A DNA stretch of 64,000 nucleotides, taken from assembly GCA_963675135.1 (NCBI GenBank), contig OY776122.1, forward strand, positions 18,788,881 through 18,852,880, in the 5' to 3' direction. The translations under genes and the position numbers were made by a program. The stretch is from Galeopsis tetrahit (lineage: Eukaryota > Streptophyta > Magnoliopsida > Lamiales > Lamiaceae). Positions 56,342 to 64,000 of this stretch are shown piece after piece (the first letter of the stretch is position 1; every line of letters begins with the position of its first letter). A model generated the notes under the pieces. The model searched no databases. It was not told the origin of the DNA and saw only the letters and a program-made list of their open reading frames with translations.

Positions 56342-59300
56342 TCATCTGTCCAACTTTCCTGGATCAAGAAGACCCAACTCTGCTGATAATTCCAGGAACC
56401 TTGCCTCTGCAAGTGGCTTAGTTAGTATATCAGCTTTTTGATGATCTGTGTGGATCTTCACTAACTTAATGTCCTTCTTCTCCACATGATCTCTAATGAA
56501 GTGATGCTTGATGTCCACATGTTTGCATCTTGTGTGCAAGACAGGATTTTGTGATATAGCAATGGCACTATTGTTATCACAGAATATTGGCACTTCAGTA
56601 GAGTTGACTTTGTAGTCTCTGAGTTGTTGTCTTAGCCAAAGAATTTGAGCACAACAACTTCCAGCAGCAACATATTCAGCTTCAGTGGTGGAGGTGGCCA
56701 CTGTGTTTTGCTTCTTGGAGAACCAAGATATGAGTTTGTTGCCCAAGAATTGACAAGTCCCTGAGGTGGACTTTCTGTCAATTCTACATCCTCCATAATC
56801 AGCATCTGAGTAGCCAGTTAGCTCAATGTTGTCATCAGTAGGGTACCAAAGGCCTAGATTCTCAGTGCCTTTGAGATACCTCAAGATCCTCTTTGCAGCC
56901 TCAAGATGGCTTTTCTTAGGATTTGCTTGAAACCTTGCACAAACACCTACTGCAAAGGTGATGTCAGGTCTGCTGGCAGTGAGATAGAGGAGTGATCCAA
57001 TGATTCCTCTATACTCAGTGGAGTTGGTTGGAACACCACTTTCATCAGGATCCATCTTCCAATTAGTATTCATTGGGATCCTTACTGGCTTGCTTGATGT
57101 ACACCCAAATGTCTTGATCATTTCTCTGGTGTACTTAGCTTGGTTGATGAAGATTCCTTCTTTCGTTTGCTTGACTTGTAGACCCAAAAAGAAGTTCATC
57201 AACCCCATCATGGACATCTCAAACTTGCTTTGCATGAGCTTGGAGAATTTCTCACACAACTTCTCATTAGAGGATCCAAAAATTATGTCATCTACATAAA
57301 TTTGGACAAGCAAGATGTCCTCTCCTTCAGAGATTCTGAAGAGGGTTCTGTCTATAGTTCCCTTGGTGAATCCATGATCCAAGAGGAATTGTGACAGTGT
57401 GTCATACCAAGCCCTGGGGGCTTGCTTGAGTCCATATAGAGCTTTCTTCAGTCTGTAAACTTGGTTTCCAACTTCAAAACCTGGTGGTTGCTCCACATAG
57501 ACTTCTTCTTTCAAGACTCCATTTAGAAAGGCACTCTTCACATCCATTTGGTACACTTTGAACCTCTTGTGTGCTGCATAGGCTAGAAAGAGCCTTATTG
57601 CTTCCAGCCTTGCCACAGGTGCAAATGTCTCATCATAGTCAATGCCTTCATGTTGGCAATAGCCTTTTGCTACTAGTCTTGCTTTGTTTCTGACAATCAC
57701 ATCATTCTCATTCTTTTTGTTCTTGAATACCCACTTGGTTCCAATAACATCTTGATGTGAAGGTCTATCAACCAGCTCCCATACTTCATTTCTGGTAAAT
57801 TGGTTGAGTTCTTCCTGCATGGCTGTGATCCAATTTGCATCTTGAAGTGCTTCCTCAATATCACTTGGTTCTTGTTCTGACAAGAAACAACAGAATAGAG
57901 CACTTTCACCATGAAATCTTCTAGTTTTGACTCCAATACTTGGATCACCAAGTATTAGATCAGTAGGATGGTCAGACAACCAAGTCCTTCTTTTTCTGAT
58001 CTCTTCAGTAGAGTTGTCCTCTACTGAAGGTGAGTCATTTTGATCATAGAATTCAGGATAATTTAATGCAGGATCTAATTCAGGATCATAATCAGGGGTG
58101 TTGTCCTCAATGTCAGGGACATTGGCATTTTCAACATTTTGAGTTCCCCCTTGATTATTTGACCCATTAACTACCTCAGCAGAAGCTGCTTCTTCGTTGG
58201 TAGTTGTTACCTGGATGTGAACTGGGATTGGATCATTCAGTTCACCATTTCCTTCAGTGGGGTTTGTCTCAGGAAGGTTGCCTTCAGGATTGTTGTCCAA
58301 TGTGAGCTTTTCAGGTAAATTGGCTTGAACAACATCTATGAACTCAGTGTCTTTGTCTTTTAGGCTTAATCTGGTTGTCCTTTGTGTGATTTCCTTAGGT
58401 TCCAAATGATCATTTCTGATCTCAAAGATAGATTCATCAAACACAACATGAGGTGTTTCTTCCACTATAAGGGTTTTCTTGTTGTAGACTCTGAAAGCTC
58501 TACTGATTTGAGAGTATCCAAGAAATACTCCCTCATCAGCTTTGCTGTCAAAAGCTTTCAACTGTTCTTTCCCATTATTGTGAATGAAACACTTGCAACC
58601 AAATATATGAAAGTATGACACTTTAGGCATTCTTCCTTTCCAGAGTTCATAGGGGGTTTTGCCTTGCCCCTTTGTAATCAAACATCTATTCTGAGTATGG
58701 CATGCAATATTTATAGCTTCAGCCCAAAACCTCTTAGGTAAGTTTGAATCAGCAATTAAGGTTCTAGCAGCTTCTTTTAAGGTTCTATTCCTTCTTTCTG
58801 CAACTCCATTTTGTTGAGGAGTTCTAGCTGCTGAGGTTTCATGAGCTATCCCATTAGATGAGCAATACTCATTGATGTATGAATTTATGAACTCAGTGCC
58901 TTTATCAGATCTTATCTTGATAATGTTAAGGCTTTTCTCATTTGACAATCTCTTAAGAAGTTCAGGTAGTTTGACTTGTGTTTCCTTCTTTTTAAGGAGA
59001 AATACTACCCATGTGAATCTAGAGAAGTCATCTACTACCACCAATGTGTATTTTCTACCATTTATGCTTGAAGGGGTAATTGGTCCAAACAGATCCATAT
59101 GTAGAAGTTCAAGTACCCTTTCAGTAGAAATAACTGGTTTACCCTTGAATGAGGCTTTAATCTGTTTTCCTTCTTGACATGGCTTACACACATGTTCTTT
59201 AATGAAAACCTCATTAGGCAGTCCTTTAACTAATGCATTTCTAGCAAGTTTGTTCATAGATTTGAAGTTCAGGTGGTTTAGCCTCTTGTGCCATAACCAA

Positions 59301-59731
59301 CTTTGTTCACTAGAACTTTTAGCAATGAAACATGCAGCATCAGTAGACTTGTCCCAGTCTGCAAAATACACGTTTCCTTTCCTAGTCCCAGTCAATAGGA
59401 TTTGTTGAGTTTTATCCTTGATTAGACATTTTCCTCTTAAGAACTCAACATCAAAATTTTTATCACAGAATTGACTGATACTTAGGAGATTATATTTGAG
59501 ACCAGCTACATAAGATACATTGGTTACTTTGATGTTACCAATCATCAAAGTACCATAACCTTTTGTAGTTGCTTGTGAGCTGTCTCCAAAGGTGACATTT
59601 GGGCCTTCTTTTTCAATGAAGTCAGTGAGGAGTTCCTTGTTTCCAGTCATGTGTCTTGAGCATCCACTGTCAAGATACCATGCTGTCTTTTTGTTCATGC
59701 TCCTCTTCTTGTGGCCCATTGGTACCTGCAT
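56342..59731 (-). CDS. pol: Copia pol: protease, integrase, RT, RNase H
   Basis: 1,129 open residues carry the enzymes for cDNA synthesis and integration. The protease motif WYLDSG is at residues 18-23. An H-x-H...C-x2-C integrase head is near 150-190. Integrase acidic residues are near 212 (MDLFGP), 274 (RSDKGTEF) and 311 (GVAERRNR). The RT segment has VKSAFLNG and YVDD near 811, and RNase H has GYSDADYGG near 975 and TEAEY. All expected catalytic residues are visible and this part has no stop. It is in the same frame as the two ORFs upstream, from which it is separated by TAA codons at about 59732-59755, so it was probably the 3' part of one gag-pol polyprotein. The RT-RNase H end is the better of two duplicate copies. 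Confidence 0.93.
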   Translation of the reverse strand: MQVPMGHKKRSMNKKTAWYLDSGCSRHMTGNKELLTDFIEKEGPNVTFGDSSQATTKGYGTLMIGNIKVTNVSYVAGLKYNLLSISQFCDKNFDVEFLRGKCLIKDKTQQILLTGTRKGNVYFADWDKSTDAACFIAKSSSEQSWLWHKRLNHLNFKSMNKLARNALVKGLPNEVFIKEHVCKPCQEGKQIKASFKGKPVISTERVLELLHMDLFGPITPSSINGRKYTLVVVDDFSRFTWVVFLLKKKETQVKLPELLKRLSNEKSLNIIKIRSDKGTEFINSYINEYCSSNGIAHETSAARTPQQNGVAERRNRTLKEAARTLIADSNLPKRFWAEAINIACHTQNRCLITKGQGKTPYELWKGRMPKVSYFHIFGCKCFIHNNGKEQLKAFDSKADEGVFLGYSQISRAFRVYNKKTLIVEETPHVVFDESIFEIRNDHLEPKEITQRTTRLSLKDKDTEFIDVVQANLPEKLTLDNNPEGNLPETNPTEGNGELNDPIPVHIQVTTTNEEAASAEVVNGSNNQGGTQNVENANVPDIEDNTPDYDPELDPALNYPEFYDQNDSPSVEDNSTEEIRKRRTWLSDHPTDLILGDPSIGVKTRRFHGESALFCCFLSEQEPSDIEEALQDANWITAMQEELNQFTRNEVWELVDRPSHQDVIGTKWVFKNKKNENDVIVRNKARLVAKGYCQHEGIDYDETFAPVARLEAIRLFLAYAAHKRFKVYQMDVKSAFLNGVLKEEVYVEQPPGFEVGNQVYRLKKALYGLKQAPRAWYDTLSQFLLDHGFTKGTIDRTLFRISEGEDILLVQIYVDDIIFGSSNEKLCEKFSKLMQSKFEMSMMGLMNFFLGLQVKQTKEGIFINQAKYTREMIKTFGCTSSKPVRIPMNTNWKMDPDESGVPTNSTEYRGIIGSLLYLTASRPDITFAVGVCARFQANPKKSHLEAAKRILRYLKGTENLGLWYPTDDNIELTGYSDADYGGCRIDRKSTSGTCQFLGNKLISWFSKKQNTVATSTTEAEYVAAGSCCAQILWLRQQLRDYKVNSTEVPIFCDNNSAIAISQNPVLHTRCKHVDIKHHFIRDHVEKKDIKLVKIHTDHQKADILTKPLAEARFLELSAELGLLDPGKLDR

Positions 59732-59752
59732 TTAGATAGGTTTAGGTACCCT

Positions 59753-60682
59753 TTAAGTTTTGGGTCCTGAGAGGTTAGCTGTACCTTTGGGAACCCAAAC
59801 TTGCCTTATAACCCTGATTGATTCAAGGTGGCTAAGTTGATTTCCTTGTGCATCAACATACACTGTCTTTCCCTTAAATGCCTTTGGGAAAGTATGTGTG
59901 AATGTATTAACTCTGTAAGTTTCAGGGGAGTTGTCAACTCTCCTGAACTTATGAGTTCTTTGTGCAACTTGATGAAATCTTTGAGGAAAGGCATTTTTAT
60001 GACCATTACCCTTTGGCATGAAGGGTTTTGGTTGTCTCATTTTATTCTGCCTTTGAGGGTAGTTGTCCTTAGGTCTATTCAGCTGAGGCTTTCTCAGATG
60101 AGTTGGCCTAGGCTGATTATACCTTGGATAACTCCTCTGAACATTGTTCAGGAGAGTTGCCCTTCCATTGGGTCTACTCTGCTGACCAACATTCCTCTCA
60201 TGTTCAGGAGCCTTGACCTTTCCCAAAGGTTTGGGTCTAGTCTCCTGAAGCATTCGAGTAGGCATTTCATTCAATTTGTCCTTTCCTTTGTTCAGTGGCT
60301 GAATTATTTCTCTTTCAGCTTGTTGTGCCACTGATTTAACAAAGATTTTCTTAGTGTTACTTGTAGATGCAACACTAAGACAAGGTGAAGATTCAAATGG
60401 ATCAAAACCCAATCCACTTCTTTGAGCCATAGGTCTTTGATAACTTTGAATTTCCTCTATTGCTCTAGAGGATTTGTTCAAAGCAGACATCTTTAATTTC
60501 AGGCTCTCTTCACTTGATTTAAGAATATCATATTCATGTGAGAGGTTTTTAAATTTGGCATTCAAAATTTTCAGTTCAAAATCTTTTCTCTTCTGAGAGA
60601 GGAGTTGATGATCAATCTCCTTTTGTTGGTCAACTATCCTGAGATTTGCTTCCTTAAGCTCTCTCAAGACTTGTTGATACAA
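59753..60682 (-). CDS. gag-pol middle segment: coiled coil and basic region
   Basis: 309 open residues in frame with gag (upstream) and pol (downstream). The N-terminal third is a coiled coil (LRELKEANLRIVDQQKEI). The rest is basic and Asn/Gln/Pro-rich, and the end has SGPKT. TAA codons bound it on both sides (60725-60727 and 59753-59755, with a second near 59732). Each is one C-to-T change away from CAA. The Copia remnant at 22680-23733 shows a similar coiled coil after its zinc knuckle. Alternatively the stops are natural readthrough sites; two TAA within seven codons makes decay more likely. Confidence 0.75.
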   Translation of the reverse strand: MYQQVLRELKEANLRIVDQQKEIDHQLLSQKRKDFELKILNAKFKNLSHEYDILKSSEESLKLKMSALNKSSRAIEEIQSYQRPMAQRSGLGFDPFESSPCLSVASTSNTKKIFVKSVAQQAEREIIQPLNKGKDKLNEMPTRMLQETRPKPLGKVKAPEHERNVGQQSRPNGRATLLNNVQRSYPRYNQPRPTHLRKPQLNRPKDNYPQRQNKMRQPKPFMPKGNGHKNAFPQRFHQVAQRTHKFRRVDNSPETYRVNTFTHTFPKAFKGKTVYVDAQGNQLSHLESIRVIRQVWVPKGTANLSGPKT

Positions 60683-60724
60683 CTCAGTAGACTTGACATC
60701 AACAGTTACCTCAGAGTTTTTGAG

Positions 60725-62053
60725 TTATACCTCATCATCCTCAAGAGCCATGTTGCAGATATCATCATCATCATCACTGTTGGAGAATAGTCCATCAGAA
60801 GAGTTGAAGCTTTCAGCACTGTCAGATCCTTCACCAGCCATCATGGCTTTTCTATTGGTGAACTTCCTGTCTCTTTTAGCTTGCCTCTCTCTTCTTTCTT
60901 TAGAGCTCAATTCAGGGCAGTCATACTGGAAGTGCCCTTTCTTTTTGCAATTGTAGCACAGGTCTTCATCATCATCCTTCTTAGGTTCTTCTCTTCTCTT
61001 AGATGATGAAGGATCAGCTCTACTGGATCTTCTCCTATCAGAGGACTTGTCCTCTGATCTTTTCTCTTCAGGCTTTTTGTCCTCAGCCTGATCTTCAGGG
61101 GAATTGTATCTTCTCCTGAATTTGTTGTCTTGGTAGAATTTCTTGTATCTACCAAACCTTGTGTTGAGCTTGTCAAACCTTCTAGCCATCAAGGCTAGTT
61201 CTTCCTTCATTTCAGTCTTTGAGACTGTTTTTGATGATCTGGGAGTGGGTTGCATTTCTGGTTCAGCAACTTTGGCTTTGAATGCCACTCCCTTAGTAGG
61301 ATTTGAAGGTTCCTCAACAGGCTTTCTTCTATTGAGGTCAAACTCATAGGCTTTGAGTTCTGAGAATATTTGTTGCATGGGCATGGTGGAGAGATCTTTG
61401 GTATTCTGCATCATTACAGCATAGACATCCCACTTTTGAGTGAGGCTTCTCAAGATTTTCAATCCAACCTCTCTCTTGGTGTAGACCTTGCCCAATGAAT
61501 TAATTTCATTCATCACATCAGTGAATCTACCAGCAAATTTGTCAATTGACTCATCAGACTCCGTTGAGAATTGTTCAAACTTCTGCACAGCAACTTGGAT
61601 CTTGTTCTCCTTGATCTTTTCAGTGCCCTCACACATTTCAGCAAGAGTATCCCAAATTTCTTTGGCTGTGGTGCAGTGGTAGACTCTACCCATAACTGCA
61701 TCTGGAATTGTTTGATAGAGTGTGTTCATGGCAAGATAATTCAGATTATCTTTCCTCTTTTCATCAGCAGTGAAGTCATATTCATCTTTGGGAATCAGTT
61801 CCCTTATATCTGCTCTTTGCTCATCTGTCAATCTGGGGTTAGTTTGAGTAAACACAAAAGGTCCTCTTGTGATTACTCTAAGCATATCAGTGTGAAGAGA
61901 TGCAAGATGAGCCCTCATTATAATTTTCCAGAAATCATAATTGTCTATTGAAAACATGGGCAGTTTGTGATGAGAAATGTGGTTGACTGGATTTGTGGCC
62001 ATATTGTCCAATCCTTGAACAGCAGGTGGAGGAACAGCATTGTTGTTGGCCAT
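60725..62053 (-). CDS. gag: Copia gag with UBN2-type core and zinc knuckle
   Basis: 442 residues from the ATG at 62053 (MANNNAVPPP). It forms the virus-like particle and binds RNA. The core, about residues 30-250, has FSIDNYDFWKIIMRAHL and a W-D-T-L-A-E-M...K-E-N-K block typical of the UBN2/DUF4219 gag of plant Copia. A zinc knuckle, CYNCKKKGHFQYDC, lies near residue 365. The C-terminal part is acidic and Ser/Asp-rich. The ATG is 128 nt after the primer site. The frame continues past the TAA at 60725-60727 into the next segment. Confidence 0.92.
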   Translation of the reverse strand: MANNNAVPPPAVQGLDNMATNPVNHISHHKLPMFSIDNYDFWKIIMRAHLASLHTDMLRVITRGPFVFTQTNPRLTDEQRADIRELIPKDEYDFTADEKRKDNLNYLAMNTLYQTIPDAVMGRVYHCTTAKEIWDTLAEMCEGTEKIKENKIQVAVQKFEQFSTESDESIDKFAGRFTDVMNEINSLGKVYTKREVGLKILRSLTQKWDVYAVMMQNTKDLSTMPMQQIFSELKAYEFDLNRRKPVEEPSNPTKGVAFKAKVAEPEMQPTPRSSKTVSKTEMKEELALMARRFDKLNTRFGRYKKFYQDNKFRRRYNSPEDQAEDKKPEEKRSEDKSSDRRRSSRADPSSSKRREEPKKDDDEDLCYNCKKKGHFQYDCPELSSKERRERQAKRDRKFTNRKAMMAGEGSDSAESFNSSDGLFSNSDDDDDICNMALEDDEV

Positions 62054-62180
62054 ATCTCACAAATAATCAGTTAGTCAATAAGTGATGGATTTCAGATAGA
62101 GATCAGTTCAGTGACCACACCAAATATGTGAGTTTTGAAAATCAAGATGGATTTTCAGAGGCAGTGGTCTTTGAACCCCT

Positions 62181-62192
62181 GCTCTGATACCA
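62181..62192 (-). other. Primer binding site (tRNA-iMet)
   Basis: The minus strand reads TGGTATCAGAGC two bases after the 5' LTR, a full match to the usual plant Copia initiator-Met primer site. Confidence 0.93.
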
Positions 62193-62194
62193 CT

Positions 62195-64000
62195 TGTTGG
62201 TCCTGAAAGGAGTATATAACAAGTGTATGGGGGGGGGGAATACACTTTTATGCAATTCTTTTCAACTTGAGATCAAACCAAGACTCAGCAAGGTTGTCTT
62301 GGACAACTCTGCTGAAGATGATTAACTCTTCTAAGATAATCAAACTACTAAGTACTATTGAGTACTTAGTTGAATAACTATCTAAAGGAGTTATATGTGC
62401 GGAATAGTGGTTGGCCCTTTAAGTTTAGACTCCTTAAGATTCTGAAATCACTTTGTCAATCCAATGCAATCCAGTTCAGTTTCAGGGAACTTGTCCAAAT
62501 CAGTTTTGCACAGTCTTTGAATATGTATCTTTTGAAAGATCAGTTTTGTGTGCAGTGTTGAATGAATGAAAGTACTTTGTAAAGTAAATCAACACAGGAG
62601 ATTTATAGTGGTTCAGGGTCTCAAGCTCCTACATCCACTTTCCCTGATTTAACAGGATAATTCCTTCTCTCTTGGAATTAACTTGTTTTATAGTGCCAAG
62701 GTGCACTTGATCAAGAACACCACTCCTTGGTGAATTGATCCCTAGGATGTCTAGAGTCCTAGTACCCTCTTCTCAACTCAGAACTGAACTGTTCTTCTCT
62801 CAACAGTCAGCTCCTACCACTTCTACTACTACAACCTTCTCACTTTCTCACTTGAAAGGGGTAAGGATTGAAGTAAGGTTCCAACTAATGAGATATCCTT
62901 TACAATGGAGATCAGTGTATAAGGATAGGATATCTCTCTAAGGTTGTGTATGAATATACAATTGGGATCAGCTTAGAAGAAGTGTATAAAGACTAAGATA
63001 GTCTCTTTGAAAGCTTGTATGTTCTATGAGCTTCAGAATACTTGAGTAGTTGGATTCTGTTGAGGTGCTTTCAAATGGTCTTCACACTTCTGTATTTATA
63101 GACAAAATGGAGGATTTGCCCGTTGGAGAGGCAGCCCCAAATTGCTATAAATGTCTTCCTTGAGTTCTTCAAACTGGAAGACAGATTTTTGATAGTGACA
63201 TGTCCTCATTTGGGTAATGTTTGGCTTGTAAGACTTTGTCTTCATTCTGCAGCACTTTTCCCAATGTTTGACTTCTTGTTAGGACTTGGACATGGCTTCT
63301 GAAGATTGATCCAATGATAGGACAACATTCCTTATCAAGTGGACAACTCTTCTTATCACTATCAGCAGTCTTGCTTATCAGCAAGGTTGGCTTGCTCTTC
63401 TTCAGATGACTTGGCTCTTCCCTTTATTTCAATTTAAAGTGATCTTAGCATGTTGTATTGTAATTCTTTAGGGTATGGTTGTCTCTAATTCTTCAGCATA
63501 GTTGACCTTCAACCTTTAGAGAATCTGTTCTGATTCAATCATGCTGAGACAACTCTTCTGGACAACTCTTCTGATCAGCATACTTGGTCTTTTAGCATCA
63601 GAGCATTTTTCACATAGAGTTGGCTTCTCTGGACAACTCTCCTGATAAAAAAACCTTTGAGTAGCCTTGTCCTTTTGAGCTAGGTAAACTTGTTCTTGCA
63701 TATGGCTAGCTTCTTTGGACAACTCTCCTGATCAGAGTCATTAAGCTTGTCCTTTTGATTTTACCAATCTTGCATATGGACAATTTCTCTGGACAACTCT
63801 CCTGATCAGAGCATCTTATTGGACTTGTCCTTTTGAGCTTTACAATCTTGTTCTTGTATAAGGACATCTTCTCTGGACAACTCTCCTGATCAGAGCATTT
63901 GATGTTTCATAGAGTGTCCTTGATCATAAGTGATAGTTCCAAAATTTGAGCCTTGAGGGGACTTGATCTTGATCATCTTCAAAGCATAGGTTCCCCCTCA
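62195..64000 (-). repeat. 5' LTR of the Sirevirus-like element (cut by window edge)
   Basis: Matches 37714-39521 throughout; by comparison about 160 bp lie beyond the window. It carries the same repeated GGACAACTCTCCTGATCAG word (for example near 63631, 63715, 63784 and 63875). The differences I saw are mostly single-base, plus the G-run length and a 5-base cluster near 63218 (GTTTG against AAACG at 38738). Confidence 0.92.

Larger units (their letters stand above)
43798..57180 (-). repeat. 2,701-bp tandem duplication inside the Sirevirus-like element
   Basis: Copy A is 43798-45455 continued at 53436-54478 (the gap is the Gypsy-like insertion); copy B is 54480-57180. Both are exactly 2,701 bp with no indels and about 20 substitutions by eye. 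The unit runs from inside RT, through RNase H and the pol-aORF spacer, to residue 389 of the extra ORF. A single extra T (54479) lies at the junction and there is no microhomology. As a result the element keeps one full pol (copy B side) and one full-length extra ORF (copy A side). Confidence 0.95.
37714..64000 (-). mobile_element. Sirevirus-like Ty1/Copia element, rearranged, 5' LTR cut by window edge
   Basis: Minus-strand element with LTRs that start and end TGTTGG/CCAACA, a tRNA-iMet primer site, gag with zinc knuckle, Copia-order pol (integrase before RT) and an extra ORF downstream of pol. That layout and the coiled-coil region after gag fit the Sirevirus (SIRE/Maximus) lineage. It has been enlarged by a 2,701-bp internal tandem duplication and by insertion of a 7,975-bp gag-only Gypsy-like element. 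Without both it would be about 15.8 kb. Over the visible 1.8 kb the LTRs differ at roughly 15-20 positions by eye, so it is young. The left flank is GTTCA (37709-37713); the matching flank lies outside the window. Confidence 0.9.

Overview
This window reads as repeat-rich intergenic DNA from a eudicot plant. The background is very AT-rich, and it is filled with plant-type transposons: L1-type LINEs, Ale/Retrofit-like and Sirevirus-like Copia, gag-only Gypsy, MULE, CACTA, Helitron, Stowaway, Tourist and hAT. The species is not evident; an asterid is only a guess. I found no intact host gene, no rRNA and no functional tRNA. The only host-type coding sequence is a broken DUF868-family copy at 19883-20707, and it appears to ride inside a Pack-MULE-like element.

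Layout. 640-2371: decayed LINE tail split by a Tourist-like and a Stowaway MITE. 2627-6375: a better preserved 5'-truncated LINE with a 10-bp target-site duplication. 6386-10402: AT-rich DNA with a Stowaway MITE and a long-TIR element. 10408-14984: nearly complete short-LTR Copia element with one nonsense codon. 15789-16508: solo LTR, distantly related to the LTRs of the gag-only element further right. 16733-22348: MITEs and a 580-bp tandem duplication, one copy of which was hit by the Pack-MULE-like element; the second copy preserves the empty site. 22680-26311: a Copia gag remnant cut by an LTR-like sequence, which is cut by a CACTA element. 26312-26829: a hairpin with arms of about 250 bp. 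27245-32080: Helitron ends, with one Helitron inside a Stowaway MITE. 33234-36021: a long-TIR MULE-like element and a Tourist MITE containing a hAT-like element.

37714-64000 (40 % of the window) is one minus-strand Sirevirus-like Copia element. Its 5' LTR runs off the right edge. Its parts in transcription order are: 5' LTR, tRNA-iMet primer site, gag, a coiled-coil region, pol, a very long extra ORF, polypurine tract and 3' LTR. The extra ORF spans 1,579 codons including its terminal stop, is broken by two in-frame stops, and carries two matches to the ubiquitin-interacting motif pattern. A 2,701-bp stretch from inside RT to inside the extra ORF is tandemly duplicated with no length change. 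One copy of that duplication was later hit by a 7,975-bp gag-only Gypsy-like element with a TTATC duplication; the other copy preserves the empty site. The Gypsy-like element carries three different tandem arrays and a second, diverged gag tail.

Most ORF-breaking changes are CAA/CAG/TGG to stop. Two of them can be polarised against an intact duplicate, which fits C-to-T decay of silenced, methylated elements. LTR pairs and the internal duplication all differ by roughly 1 % by eye, so the right-hand third was built in a recent burst. All family names come from recognition of motifs and ends; no database search was run.
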